From Cichorium intybus (taxonomy: Eukaryota > Streptophyta > Magnoliopsida > Asterales > Asteraceae), in the NCBI GenBank assembly GCA_023525715.1, contig CM042010.1, positions 61,989,729 to 62,053,728 on the forward strand: DNA of 64,000 nt, in the 5' to 3' direction. Every line of letters begins with the position of its first letter. The stretch's first letter is position 1. Of this stretch, positions 1 to 10,429 are shown piece after piece. The position numbers were made by a program, and so were the translations under genes. The notes under the pieces were generated by a model that was given only the letters and a program-made list of their open reading frames with translations, made no database searches and was not told the origin of the DNA.

Positions 1-345
1 TAACACAAATAAGCTCTATTTTATTACACTAGGCAAACGCCTTATTTATAGTACATGAGGGCTGCTACTGTATACGTGCTATTATTGACACTACATTATT
101 GTGTCTAGCACTTACAAATAAAGACAAACTATAGGATGGTGACTGGCACCTAATTTACATAATTAAAAACAAACGACAAAAACTAAAAGTCTACATTATT
201 ACAAGATATGATGAGGGGAGGGGCCACAAATATTCTTTGTGTCAAATCCAAATCCTCACAACCGCGAAAAATGCGTCGTGCATAATGATTGAATGCTTTT
301 GATGAGTGTTGTGCACTGTTGATGAGTGTTGTGTACTGTTGTGTA
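1..345 (-). promoter_or_regulatory. Type 1 3' region and promoter downstream of TAV
   Basis: No gene. On the minus strand this follows the TAV stop. It holds repeats of CATCAACAGTGCACAACACT type, the conserved CACAAAGAATATTTGTG palindrome region, GGTGCCAGTCACC, and the TATA box CTATAAATA (43-51) followed by GGCGTTTGCC, which marks haplotype type 1. AATAAA-like sequence follows the TATA box, the usual caulimovirid arrangement in which the polyadenylation signal lies in the terminal repeat. Confidence 0.75.
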
Positions 346-1735
346 TTATTCTTCCATTATCTCCATGAATGGTGTCTTGTCCTTGTTTTCTTGACAATAA
401 TTGCATTGGTGACGTGGAAAATGCATAATATGTTTGCATAATTGTTTTTTAATTTCTGCGGGTAGAACGGCAAGATGATGCGAGAATGTTTCAAATGGTT
501 CTTCGAATCGTTCTACGGCTTGCATTCCTTCAGTTGATATTTCTGTGTCATTTGTTGTATATAACCGAAATGTTTTACTGCAATAGTTTATCCTGACTTG
601 TGATTTTTGATCTTTTCCGTTGCCTATTCTTGAAGAGGCTAAATAAACTCCTGCTAATGCAAAAATTAGATGGTCTTGTGTTGGTGTTTCGTGTGGTAGT
701 TCATCTTTTGTTGGCTTGGATCCATTATTAATTCCCATGTATGCAAATGTAATACTTGGAACTAGTAGTTGAGAGTCTTCATCGAAAAATGGATAACTGG
801 AATGTAATTTAATGAATAAATCACGTTCTTTTGCAAAACGTGTCTTGTAATGGCGAATAACTGATTGAAAATTAGTTGGAAATTCACTTATGCATTGTAG
901 GTTGTTTCCATTTATGTAGATTGTAGATTGTATCGATGAATCCATGGGAGAAATATTCCCAAAGAGTCATTGGATCAGTAAGGTTGGCTAAGAAGATTGC
1001 CTTTGGGCCTGGCTTTCTTATGACCGGGTAAAAGCCCATTAGTGAATGGACCTCTGTGTATGAGACAAGGCTGTCCCATAATTTTGCGAATTTTTCTGTG
1101 GTTGGTTTTTTCATTAATTCTTTTTCTTTTGTAAATGGTATAGCTTGTAGGGCTGCTTTGGCTGCTTTGGCTGCGTTTAACTGGTTTAAAGATTTTGGTT
1201 GTGGTTCTGTTTTTGGAAGGATTCCAAGGATGGTTGTTTTTGATGATTTTTCAACGGCTTCAGTTGTAACCGTTTTGTATGCTTCTCTGAATGCTGTTTC
1301 TGCTTCAGCTTTTGTTTTGTAACTTTTGTGTGTAACGTTCTTTCCAACGATATGAGAATTTGTAATTCCCCAATCGTTATAGATTCCTTTGTGTGCTCCG
1401 TTAAAAATAACGTACCATTTCTTCGTTTCTGCATCAGTTGATTGTTGATGAGTTTAATGTTTCTTGAGTGTTACATGTGGATGATGATGGCTTCTCCTGT
1501 TGTTTATCGGAAATGTCTGATGAAATTTGTTGGATTGTTGGTGTAGGTGGAATGGTTGAACTGCCTGTTGACTTTTCTGCGTCTTCTTTGACTGGAGTGA
1601 ACTGTGTTGACAATATCTGCAGTGTTTGTTGGAGCTGTTCTTCTTCTTTCTTGTTTCTAGTTGCTTCATCATGGCTGCTTTCTGTTCCTGCTTTTGTTTT
1701 AGCTGGTGCTGGATTTGCTTCATAATGGCTTCCAT
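346..1735 (-). pseudogene. TAV / viroplasmin inclusion-body protein, frameshifted copy
   Basis: ATG at 1735 overlaps the end of pol; the stop is at 346-348. The N-terminal Gln/Lys-rich region, the viroplasmin motif (KKWYVIF..) near 1400-1430 and the C-terminal Cys/His cluster are recognisable, but the product is split over different frames (about 1454-1735, 884-1114, 346-945). The frames are broken near 1640, 1455 and 930, the last being a small duplication of TGTAGATTG-like sequence. The intact homologue is 462 aa. Confidence 0.88.
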
Positions 1736-3885
1736 TCTCTCGTCAATGTATCTGCTATGTGGTTGTGCTCAGTCTTTATGTACCTGAGATATGGATGAAA
1801 CTGGTGTAATTGTAACTGCCAACGGATTAGCCTTCCTCGACAGTAATCTTCTTGTAACTTGTATCGCCAGAATCCTAACAGATATTTTGAATCTGTTCGG
1901 AGTTCAAATCTTGTCTGTAGTAGATCGATTTTCCATTTCTTTAAGGTTCTGAGACATGCCAGTGTTTCTCTTTCATGTGTACTGTAGTTTTGTTCAGTTT
2001 GGGAAAATGTTCCCGATACATATTTACATAATTTTTTCTCGTATTTATCAGTTTTTAATACTTCTGATGATACTTTTGTATCAATGTATGCTTCTGGTAA
2101 TACTTTCGTATTACTGTTTACTTTTGATGATACTTTCGTATCACTGTATGCTTCTGGTAATACTTTCGTATCACTGTATGCTTCTGGTAATACTTTCGTA
2201 TTACTGTATACTTTTGATGATACTTTCGTATCACTGTATGCTTCGAATGGTTTTGGCAGAAGGTTTCCCTTGGTGTCTAAACCCAATAATATTTTTCCAT
2301 GTATAATTGCTTTTAGGCATCCTGCCCATGTATCTTTTGATGCATCCGTTTTGACTATTAAAAAGTCGTCCGGTTGCGAGTTGTATAGTGTTGGTAAAAC
2401 ATGAATTTTTTCTTTTATATTTTTGACTAAAATAGTATCTTCATTGGTCCAAGACCATGGTATTTTTTCTGATATTTTCTTTTGTAAAATTCTTCTTTCA
2501 TTTGCTAAATTTTTTAGAAAACCTTGTTATGCGATGTAGTTTAAACAGCCAAGAAATCGTTGTATTTGTTTCCGGTTTTCTAGTTTATCGGGAAATAAAT
2601 ACAATTTTTCTCGAACATTATCTGTTAAAGAAAGTTGTCCGTTTTCTTCGATTTTTAGTCCTAAATATTCAACTTTAGTTTGTAAAAGTTTAGATTTCAT
2701 TTTTGATAAAACTAAACCTTTTTCTTTAATTCTTTGTAAAACTTTAATAACTGCTTCAAGGTGTAATTGTTCATTTCCATTGGTAAAAACAATAATATCA
2801 TCAATATATGCAAGACATATTTGATCCAAACCATTTAAGGTTGAATCCATAAACCTTTGATATATTGCGGGTGCTTGTTTTAGACCAAATGGTAGAACGT
2901 TCCATTCGTAGTGTCGCTGAGGTGGACATGAAAAAGCCGTTAGTGGTTTCGTATCTTCGTGTAGTCGTAGTTGCCAATATCCTGATTTTGCATCAAATGT
3001 GCTAAAGTGTGTATTTCCTTTTAGTTTTTCTAAAATGTATTCTTTTCTTGGTAATTTATATGAATCTCCAATAGTTGCATCATTCATTTTTTTATAATTA
3101 ATAACCATTCTTCTTTTTCCTCGTTTTATTTCATTATGATTTTCTACATAAAAGGCGGGTGCAGAGTGTGGACTCGTGCTATTTCTTATAATTCCTTTTT
3201 CTAAAAGCTGACTACATTCGGTTTTAAACTCATTTACATCTTTTATACTATATGGTATTTTATTAGGTACATTAATTTCTGCTTTAGGATCTTTTAGTAG
3301 TATTTTAATTTCTTGATTATTTGTGTTTTTTAATTGATCTAATGGATTTTCACTACATACTTCTTCTAGTTGTTTTTCAGCAATATCTTTTGTTAATGTT
3401 AATAATACTCGTAGTTGAAAACCAACTTCTTGTTTTATTATTTTAATAAGATCATATTGTTTAATTATAGAGGTTTTTATAATTCCTTTAGATGGGTGTT
3501 TGATGCTTATGTATTCGGTTGTTTGAACAAAAGGATTATATAATTTTAAAAAATTATTTCCAATAACAAGATCTATTCCTGAATCATGTTGATATATGGT
3601 TGGTGTGATAAAAGGAGTTTTTTCTATAATAACACTAATATTTCTTCCTACATACCAAATGTTATGTACAGATTTATCAGCAATAGTAATTTTAATTGGT
3701 ATTTTAAGTTTTTCCCATTTTGCTAAAATATTCTTTTTTGCAAAACATAGTGTTGCACCTGTATCAATATATGCGATTACTTTTCGATTATCTATTGTGG
3801 TTGTTATAAATGTACTATTAGGGTTAACTTTAGGTTTTTCTTTACTTTTTTGATTGCTATATTTGCTATATTTATTATTAGTCAT
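1720..3885 (-). pseudogene. Pol polyprotein (protease-RT-RNase H), single nonsense codon
   Basis: ATG at 3885 overlaps the ORF IIb stop (ATGACTAA). About 721 codons. Residues seen: protease DTGA at about 41-44; RT FDAKSGYW near 297, LPFGLKQAP near 331, YIDD at 360-363; RNase H TDAS near 513, HERE, TDSKYLLG and the C-terminal NHIADTLTRE. A 10-residue repeat (about six units, roughly 549-608) interrupts RNase H after its first strand. The only break I see is GAA to TAA at 2529-2527, codon 453. The end overlaps the TAV ATG by 16 nt. This is the most complete pol in the window. Confidence 0.93.
2070..2250 (-). repeat. 30-bp coding hairpin minisatellite (form A, 6 units)
   Basis: Six tandem 30-bp units within pol, coding for alternating AYSDTKVSSK / VYSNTKVLPE-like decapeptides. 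In the coding strand each unit has arms such as GTAATAC and GTATTAC around a GAAA loop. Confidence 0.93.
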
Positions 3886-4024
3886 GACAATTACTAAATA
3901 ATTGATCTAATATATCATTATTTATATAATTTTTTAATATAATATTTTTATAACTATTTTCTTTATTTCTTTTATACTTTTTAAACCATGTTTTGAATTT
4001 TTGTAACATATTTTTGATTACCAT
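3878..4024 (-). CDS. ORF IIb small basic protein (form A version)
   Basis: 48 codons plus stop. Its ATG overlaps the ORF II stop (ATGGTAA) and its stop overlaps the pol ATG. The N-terminal half is Lys-rich and amphipathic (KTWFKKYKR). The C-terminus is QLFSNCHD, which differs from the form B ending (QLFESNCYD). Function unknown; its conserved place in the overlap chain suggests it is translated. Confidence 0.6.
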   Translation of the reverse strand: MVIKNMLQKFKTWFKKYKRNKENSYKNIILKNYINNDILDQLFSNCHD

Positions 4025-4257
4025 GTTAAGGGTGGTTTGATAGAAAGTGGTTGTTTATTATTTTTAACTTCTAATAATTTATAAATCTGTTCAATTTTTT
4101 GTAATATCTCTGGTATTTGTTTTACCAATAATTGTTGTTTCATTTCTATGAGATTGTTTAGTTTTTTATTTATTATATGCATTTTTTCATTTACTGTCAT
4201 TTCATCTTTCATTTGTAATTCTATATCATTTATTTTACTACTAGATGATTCTGTCAT
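4018..4257 (-). CDS. ORF II small coiled-coil-like protein
   Basis: 79 aa, ATG overlapping the MP stop (ATGA). The middle has heptad-like spacing of Ile/Leu (MHIINKKLNNLIEM, then QIPEILQKIEQIYKLLEV) and it ends SIKPPLTW. The size, coiled-coil appearance and position downstream of MP recall caulimovirid virion-associated proteins, but I cannot confirm this. This copy lacks the NLTQNLL segment present in the 86-aa versions. Confidence 0.7.
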   Translation of the reverse strand: MTESSSSKINDIELQMKDEMTVNEKMHIINKKLNNLIEMKQQLLVKQIPEILQKIEQIYKLLEVKNNKQPLSIKPPLTW

Positions 4258-4863
4258 ATTCTTAAACTTAATGATCTAATCATTTCTTTTATTTCTTCAA
4301 TGTTTTCATCTTTTCTATTTTCCGTAGATTTCTATCTTTTAAACTAAGTCCTAATTGTATATTTATGTTAAATTTTATTTTTCCTTTAATTAAATTTCCT
4401 TTTCCTTTTGCAATAATACTTTCTTGACTATTAATTATACGATCATCTCTAATTTCTAATTCTATTGGTGTATCTGAATCACTAAAAGTACTTTTCAAAA
4501 TTACTTGAATTGTAGATATATGAATATATGCTATCTTTGATCGATCTATTTCTTTGATATGTTGTATTTTATTTTTGATTTGTTGTTTATTAATAATAGG
4601 TATAATTATATTTCCTTGAGTTGATTCTATAGGTATCGGTTCTTCACCTACTATTTTACCATAATAGATAATATTTTTTCTTGAAAATAGATTTTTAAGT
4701 GTATCGTATTTAAAATTATGTTTTTCTGATAATGTAAAATTTGATTTTCTAATAGCATCTTTATTTATATTATTTTTACTAACTAGAGCATCAAATATAT
4801 ATCCTGATTCATTTTCTTCGTTATTAATAATTATTGATTCATTTCGTTAGATGTAGACATCAT
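4254..4863 (-). pseudogene. Movement protein with internal deletion
   Basis: Starts at ATGATG (4863). A 4-nt loss near 4845 shifts the frame early. About 340 bp is missing near 4320-4330, where the sequence after LKDRNL joins directly to the C-terminal STENRK-coding region at a short shared sequence (ATCTA). The 30K core (IELEIRDDR) survives. Intact copies are 316 aa. Confidence 0.88.
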
Positions 4864-5276
4864 AAGAGTTGTTTTTTAATTAAATCGTTGCTTATATTTA
4901 CTAATTATAGTATTTATTAAAATCATAACTTAGCTTTCAATCTTGACTTTTCTAATTAAATATTGTTATTTGTCATATTAGATTGTAGTTTAGCTCGTTA
5001 CTTATCATGAATTAAATTGTTACTTAGCTTTGATTTACTAGAAATGTTGCTTACCATAAAATCGTTACTTAGTATAGTAAAATCGTTACTTACCATAAAA
5101 TCGTTACTTAGCTTTGATATAGTAAAATCGTTACTTAGCTTATTAATTAAATCGTTGTTAATCATTTTTTTATTTCTAATCTACTAGAATTGTTGTGTAG
5201 CTCTGATACCAAATGGGGAAACATTAATGGACATATGGATAATAACAGAAATACAGCAAAATAAATGCGGAATGGT
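4864..5276 (-). repeat. Leader 3' part: PBS and 27-bp repeats, no gene
   Basis: The PBS TGGTATCAGAGC is at 5211-5200. Downstream (towards 4870) are degenerate 27-bp units of the type AGCTAAGTAACGATTTTACTATATC, many carrying TATCAGAGC again, then AT-rich sequence up to the MP start. I see no other gene. Confidence 0.8.
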
Positions 5277-5459
5277 TTAACATGTGGTTTCTGAAATTCT
5301 TGCATGTAGATACTTAAGCTGATTATCGTAGATATCAACCTCTAACTGTGTTACAGGGAGATGGATATTACGTTCAATTCTATTTTTAAATCTTTGTTTA
5401 TGAATCTTTAATGCAAAATAATATCGATTGTTTTGTATTTGTATTTTCGAATCGGTCAT
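5277..5459 (-). CDS. ORF Ib, 60-aa leader-proximal protein
   Basis: MTDSKIQIQNN... ending ETTC, 60 aa. It is the first ORF downstream of the promoter in every copy, between the leader hairpins and the PBS, like soymovirus ORF Ib. Basic and Ile-rich, with no recognised domain. The sequence is nearly invariant in about seven intact copies, so it is probably a real viral gene of unknown role. Confidence 0.7.
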   Translation of the reverse strand: MTDSKIQIQNNRYYFALKIHKQRFKNRIERNIHLPVTQLEVDIYDNQLKYLHARISETTC

Positions 5460-5876
5460 GATGTATGAGGATGTGTAAGGGATGTACCAGACTGATGCCT
5501 GGACAATGCGTTGATTAACTGCTTCGTGGATACTTCGATAAGCTCTGCTATTCAGAAGCGTGAGGCTTCAACAGAGAACTCTGCTATTCAGAAGCATAAG
5601 GCTTCAACAGAGGAATTTTGAGAGCACTCAAAACTTAACACAAATAAGCTCTGATTTATTACACTAGGCAAACGCCTTATTTATAGTACATGAGGGCTGC
5701 TACTGCATACGTGCTATTATTGACACCACATTATTGTGTCTAGCACTTACAAATAAAGACAAACTATAGGATGGTGACTGGCACCTAATTTACATAATTA
5801 AAAACAAACGACAAAAACTAAAAGTCTACATTATTACAAGATATGATGAGGGGAGGCCCACAAATATTCTTTGTTT
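5460..5876 (-). promoter_or_regulatory. Type 1 promoter and hairpin leader
   Basis: On the minus strand: upstream region from 5876, TATA box CTATAAATA (5686-5678), GGCGTTTGCC, AATAAA, then two tandem hairpins, each CTCTGTTGAAGC...GCTTCTGAATAGCAGAG (about 5625-5540), and the leader up to ORF Ib. It ends at 5876 at an inverted junction within the CACAAAGAATATTTG palindrome region. Confidence 0.8.
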
Positions 5877-5902
5877 CACGATAGAGAAAACAATGAAGAA
5901 AA

Positions 5903-6232
5903 ATGCTTGTATTACCAATTTTATACAATTTGCAACCAGAAGACTTATTAATAGTCAAAACAGATGCATCAAAAGTATACAGTAATACGAAAGTATTACC
6001 AGAAGCATACAGTGATACGAAAGTATCATCAAAAGTATACAGTAATACGAAAGTATTACCAGAAGCATACATTGATACGAACGTATCATCAAAAGCATAC
6101 ATTGATACGAAAGTATCATCAAAAGTATGCATTGATACGAAAGTATCATCAAAATATACATATTACAGGTACATAAAGAGTGAGCACAACCACATAGCAG
6201 ATACATTGAGGAGAGAATGGAAGCCATTATGA
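5903..6232 (+). pseudogene. Form B RNase H remnant ORF with repeats (109 aa)
   Basis: Starts MLVLPILYNLQPEDLLIVKTDAS, which aligns with the pol region around the first RNase H Asp but is clearly diverged from form A (LPTLYNSQPDDFLIVETDAS). The 10-residue repeats follow immediately, then the C-terminal tail (NHIADTLRRE). The middle of RNase H is missing. It overlaps the TAV ATG by 16 nt. It is open in several copies and may function as an RNA element or an upstream ORF for TAV rather than as an enzyme. Confidence 0.75.
5974..6155 (+). repeat. 30-bp hairpin minisatellite (form B)
   Basis: About six units. N-type units (AATACGAAAGTATT) and D-type units (GATACGAAAGTATC) alternate. One unit reads TACGAACGTATC, altering the stem and loop. 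Confidence 0.92.
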
Positions 6233-7363
6233 AGCAAATCCAGCACCAGCTAAAACAGAAGCAGGAACAAAAAGTAGCCATGATGAAGCAACTAGAAACA
6301 ATCAAGAAGGAAGAAGAACAGCTCCAACAAACACTGCAGATATTGTCAACACAGTTCACTCCAGTCAAAGAAGACGCAGAAAAGTCAACAGGCAGTTCAA
6401 CCATTCCACCTACACCAACAATCCAGCAAATTTCATCAGACAATACCGATAAACAACAGGAGAAGCCATCATCATCCACATGTAACTCTCAAGAAATATT
6501 CAAAACTGATCAACAATCAACTGATGCAGAAACGAAGAAATGGTACGTTATTTTTAACGGACCACACAAAGGAATCTATAACGATTGGGGAATTGCAAAT
6601 TCTCATATCGTTGGAAAGAACGTTACACACAAAAGTTACAAAACAAAAGCTGAAGCAGAAACAGCATTCAGAGAAGCATACAAAACGGTTACAACTGAAA
6701 CCGTTGAAAAATCATCAAAGACAACCATCCTTGGAATCCATCCAAAAACAGAACCACAACCAAAGTCTTTAAACCAGTTAAACGCAGCCAAAGCAGCCAA
6801 AGCAGCCCTACAAGCTATACCATTTACCAAAGAAAAAGAATTAATGAAAAAACCAACCACAAAAAAATTCGCAAATTTATGGGATAGTCTAGTCTCTTAC
6901 ACAGAGGTCCATTCACTAATGGGCTTTTACCCAGTCATAAGAAAGCCAGGCCCAAAAGCAATCTTCTTAGCCAACCTTACCGATCCAATGACTCTTTGGG
7001 AATATTTCACCCATGGATTCATCGATACAATCTACCTAAATGGAAACAACCTACAATGCATAAGTGAATTTCCAACTAATTTTCAATCAGTTATTCGCCA
7101 TTACAAGACACGTTTTGCAAAAGAACCTGATTTATTCATTAAATTACATTCCAGTTATCCATTTTTCGATGAAGACTCTCAACTACTAGTTCCAAGTATT
7201 ACATTTGCATACATGGGAATTAGTAATGGATCCAAGCCAACAAAAGATGAACTACCACACGAAACACCAACACAAGACCACCTAATTTTTGCATTAGCAG
7301 GAGTTTATTTAGCCTCTTCAAGAATATGCAACGGAAAAGATCAAAAATCACAAGTCAGGATCA
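6217..7363 (+). pseudogene. TAV, 3'-truncated
   Basis: Open from the ATG at 6217 through the Gln-rich N-terminus, the viroplasmin domain (KKWYVIFNGPHKG near residue 108) and into the C-terminal third. At 7363 the sequence flips to the opposite strand. The reading frame continues by chance through the antisense TAV start to 7479, so the predicted product is a chimera without the C-terminal Cys/His cluster. Confidence 0.88.
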
Positions 7364-7427
7364 GAGCTACTTTTTGTTCCTACTTCTGTTTTAGCTGGTG
7401 CTGGATTTGCTTCATAATGGCTTCCAT
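7364..7427 (-). pseudogene. TAV, first ~21 codons only
   Basis: ATG at 7427 overlaps the end of pol. The sequence is cut at the 7363/7364 inversion after the EQKVA-coding region. Confidence 0.85.
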
Positions 7428-9573
7428 TCTCTCGTCAATGTATCTGCTATGTGGTTGTGCTCAGTCTTTATGTACCTGAGATATGGATGAAACTGGTGTA
7501 ATTGTAACTGTCAACGGATTAGCCTTCCTCGACAGTAATCTTCTTGTAACTTGTATCGCCAGAATCCTAACAGATATTTTGAATCTGTTCGGAGTTCAAA
7601 TCTTGTCTGTAGTAGATTGATTTTCCATTTCTTTAAGGTTCTGAGACATGCCAGTGTTTCTCTTTCATGTGTACTGTAGTTTTGTTCAGTTTGGGAAAAT
7701 GTTCCCGATACATATTTACATAATTTTTTCTCGTATTTATCAGTTTTTAATACTTCTGATGATACTTTTGTATCAATGTATGCTTCTGGTAATACTTTCG
7801 TATTACTGTTTACTTTTGATGATACTTTCGTATCACTGTATGCTTCTGGTAATACTTTCGTATCACTGTATGCTTCTGGTAATACTTTCGTATTACTGTA
7901 TACTTTTGATGATACTTTCGTATCACTGTATGCTTCGAATGGTTTAGGCAGAAGGTTTCCCTCGGTGTCTAAACCCAATAATATTTTTCCATGTATAATT
8001 GCTTTTAGGCATCCTGCCCATGTATCTTTTGATGCATCCGTTTCGACTATTAAAAAGTCGTCTGGTTGCGAGTTGTATAGTGTTGGTAAAACATGAATTT
8101 TTTCTTTTATATTTTTGACTAAAATAGTATCTTCATTGGTCCAAGACAATGGTATTTTTTCTGATATTTTCTTTTGTAAAATTCTTCTTTCATTTGCTAA
8201 ATTTTTTAGAAAACCTTGTTCTGCGATGTAGTTTAAACAGCCAAGAAATCGTTGTATTTGTTTCCGGTTTTCTAGTTTATCGGGAAATAAATACAATTTT
8301 TCTCGAACATTATCTGTTAAAGAAAGTTGTCCGTTTTCTTCGATTTTTAGTCCTAAATATTCAACTTTAGTTTGTAAAAGTTTAGATTTCTTTTTTGATA
8401 AAACTAAACCTTTTTCTTTAATTCTTTGTAAAACTTTAATAACTGCTTCAAGGTGTAATTGTTCATTTCCATTGGTAAAAACAATAATATCATCAATATA
8501 TGCAAGACATATTTGATCCAAACCATTTAAGGTTGAATCCATAAACCTTTGATATATTGCGGGTGCTTGTTTTAGACCAAATGGTAGAACGTTCCATTCG
8601 TAGTGTCGCTGAGGTGGACATGAAAAAGCCGTTAGTGGTTTCGTATCTTCGTGTAGTCGTAGTTGCCAATATCCTGATTTTGCATCAAATGTGCTAAAGT
8701 GTGTATTTCCTTTTAGTTTTTCTAAAATGTATTCTTTTCTTGGTAATTTATATGAATCTCCAATAGTTGCATCATTTATTTTTTTATAATTAATAACCAT
8801 TCTTCTTTTTCCTCGTTTTATTTCATTATGATTTTCTACATAAAAGGCGGGTCCAGAGTGTGGACTCGTGCTATTTCTTATAATTCCTTTTTCTAAATGC
8901 TGACTACATTCGGTTTTAAACTCATTTACATCTTTTATACTATATGGTATTTTATTAGGTACATTAATTTCTGCTTTAGGATCTTTTAGTAGTATTTTAA
9001 TTTCTTGATTATTTGTGTTTTTTAATTGATCTAATGGATTTTCACTACATACTTCTTCTAGTTGTTTTTCAGCAATATCTTTTGTTAATGTTAATAATAC
9101 TCGTAGTTGAAAACCAACTTCTTGTTTCATTATTTTAATAAGATCATATTGTTTAATTATAGAGGTTTTTATAATTCCTTTAGATGGGTGTTTGATGCTT
9201 ATGTATTCGGTTGTTTGAACAAAAGGATTATATAATTTTAAAAAATTATTTCCAATAACAAGATCTATTCCTGAATCATGTTGATATATGGTTGGTGTGA
9301 TAAAAGGAGTTTTTTCTATAATAACACTAATATTTCTTCCTACATACCAAATGTTATGTACAGATTTATCAGCAATAGTAATTTTAATTGGTATTTTAAG
9401 TTTTTCCCATTTTGCTAAAATATTCTTTTTTCCAAAACATAGTGTTGCACTGTATCAATATATGCGATTACTTTTCGATTATCTATTGTGGTTGTTATAA
9501 ATGTACTATTAGGGTTAACTTTAGGTTTTTCTTTACTTTTTTGATTGCTATATTTGCTATATTTATTATTAGT
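7412..9573 (-). pseudogene. Pol polyprotein, frameshift and nonsense
   Basis: The ATG equivalent at 9573 is altered: ATGAC has become ACGAC. A 1-nt loss at about 9451 (GCACTGTATC instead of GCACCTGTATC) breaks the protease at the DTGA site. From 9130 the frame is open through RT (FDAKSGYW, YIDD) into RNase H. It stops at 7513-7511 where TGG became TGA. The repeat insert has six units. Confidence 0.9.
7755..7940 (-). repeat. 30-bp hairpin minisatellite (form A, 6 units)
   Basis: Same unit order as at 2070-2250. Confidence 0.92.
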
Positions 9574-9997
9574 CGTGACAATTACTAAATAATTGATCTA
9601 ATAAATCATTATTTATATAATTTTTTAATATAATATTTTTATAACTATTTTCTTTATTTCTTTTATACTTTTTAAACCATGTTTTGAATTTTTGTAACAT
9701 ATTTTTGATTTGTTGTTTATTAATAATAGGTATAATTATATTTCCTTGAGTTGATTCTATAGGTATCGGTTCTTCACCTACTATTTTACCATAATAAATA
9801 ATATTTTTTCTTGAAAATAGATTTTTAAGTGTATCATACTTAAAATTATGTTTTTCTGATAATGTAAAATTTGATTTTCTAATAGCATCTTTATTTATGT
9901 TATTCTTACTGATAAGAGCATCAAATATATATCCTGATTCTTTTTCTTCGTTATTAATAATTATTGATTCATTATTCTCGTTAGATGTAGACATCAT
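9569..9997 (-). pseudogene. MP N-terminus fused to ORF IIb C-terminus (142 aa)
   Basis: The first ~98 codons of MP (MMSTSNENN.. to INKQQIKN) run in frame into ORF IIb from MLQKFKTWFKK to NCHD. The C-terminal two thirds of MP and all of ORF II are deleted. The breakpoint lies in a shared ATCAAAAAT present in both MP and ORF IIb, which suggests microhomology-mediated deletion or template switching. Confidence 0.88.
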
Positions 9998-10429
9998 AAG
10001 AGTTGTTTTTTAATTAAATCGTTGCTTATATTTACTAATTATAGTATTTATTAAAATCATAACTTAGCTTTCAATCTTGACTTATCCTTCTAATTAAATA
10101 TTGTTATTTGTCATATTAGATTGTAGTTTAGCTCGTTACTTATCATGAATTAAATTGTTACTTAGCTTTGATTTACTAGAAATGTTGCTTACCATAAAAT
10201 CGTTACTTAGTATAGTAAAATCGTTACTTACCATAAAATCGTTACTTAGCTTTGATATAGTAAAATCGTTACTTAGCTCTGATCTTAATTAAATTGTTGT
10301 TAATTGTTGCTTAAATCGTTACTTAGCTCTGATATAGTAAAATCGTTACTTAGCTCTGATACCAAATGGGGAAACATAAATGGAAATATGGATAATAACA
10401 TAAATATAGCAAAATAAATGCGGAATGGT
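9998..10429 (-). repeat. Leader 3' part: PBS and 27-bp repeats, no gene
   Basis: PBS TGGTATCAGAGC at 10364-10353, followed by degenerate 27-bp units containing AGCTAAGTAACGATTT. Beyond these is AT-rich sequence. I see nothing else. Confidence 0.8.

Larger units (their letters stand above)
1..5876 (-). mobile_element. Endogenous pararetrovirus, form A (RT-bearing, no CP), near complete
   Basis: Read on the minus strand from 5876: upstream region, TATA box, leader, ORF Ib, PBS, MP, ORF II, ORF IIb, pol, TAV, 3' region and the next TATA box at 43-51. TATA to TATA is about 5.63 kb. ORF III and CP are absent between ORF IIb and pol. It is the most complete form A copy, but MP has an internal deletion, pol one nonsense codon and TAV frameshifts. 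At 5876 it meets the next block in inverted orientation. Confidence 0.9.
5877..7363 (+). mobile_element. Form B 3' fragment (RNase H remnant plus TAV)
   Basis: A plus-strand block that starts exactly with the form B sequence TTTCACGATAGAGAAAACAATG found after CP in other copies, runs through the repeat remnant and most of TAV, and is cut at 7363 by an inversion. It is head-to-head with the 1-5876 block. Confidence 0.88.

Noticed and set aside
1056..1322. 88-aa frame (MYETRLSHNF...) opposite TAV, repeated in many copies
   Set aside because: Antisense of the Ala/Lys-rich TAV segment, which is poor in stop codons on the reverse strand. It is seen wherever TAV is present and follows TAV conservation.
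2084..2404. Open frames rich in YASGNTFVLLYTFDD or LLMILSYYC repeats on the strand opposite the array
   Set aside because: They are antisense readings of the 30-bp coding repeat. The repeat length is divisible by three, so all frames stay open; they recur wherever the array occurs and have no independent support.
3596..3853. 85-aa hydrophobic frame opposite the protease region (MVGVIKGVFSII...)
   Set aside because: Antisense of the protease domain. The hydrophobicity is the usual product of reading Lys/Asn/Ile-rich AT sequence backwards.
5974..6155. CRISPR-like array
   Set aside because: The units are directly adjacent with no spacers, are coding, and lie inside a plant pararetrovirus gene.
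6524..6772. 82-aa frame (MQKRRNGTLFLT...) inside TAV in another frame
   Set aside because: A shifted frame over the viroplasmin domain. It has no start context or neighbour relation of its own, and its changes follow TAV codon positions.
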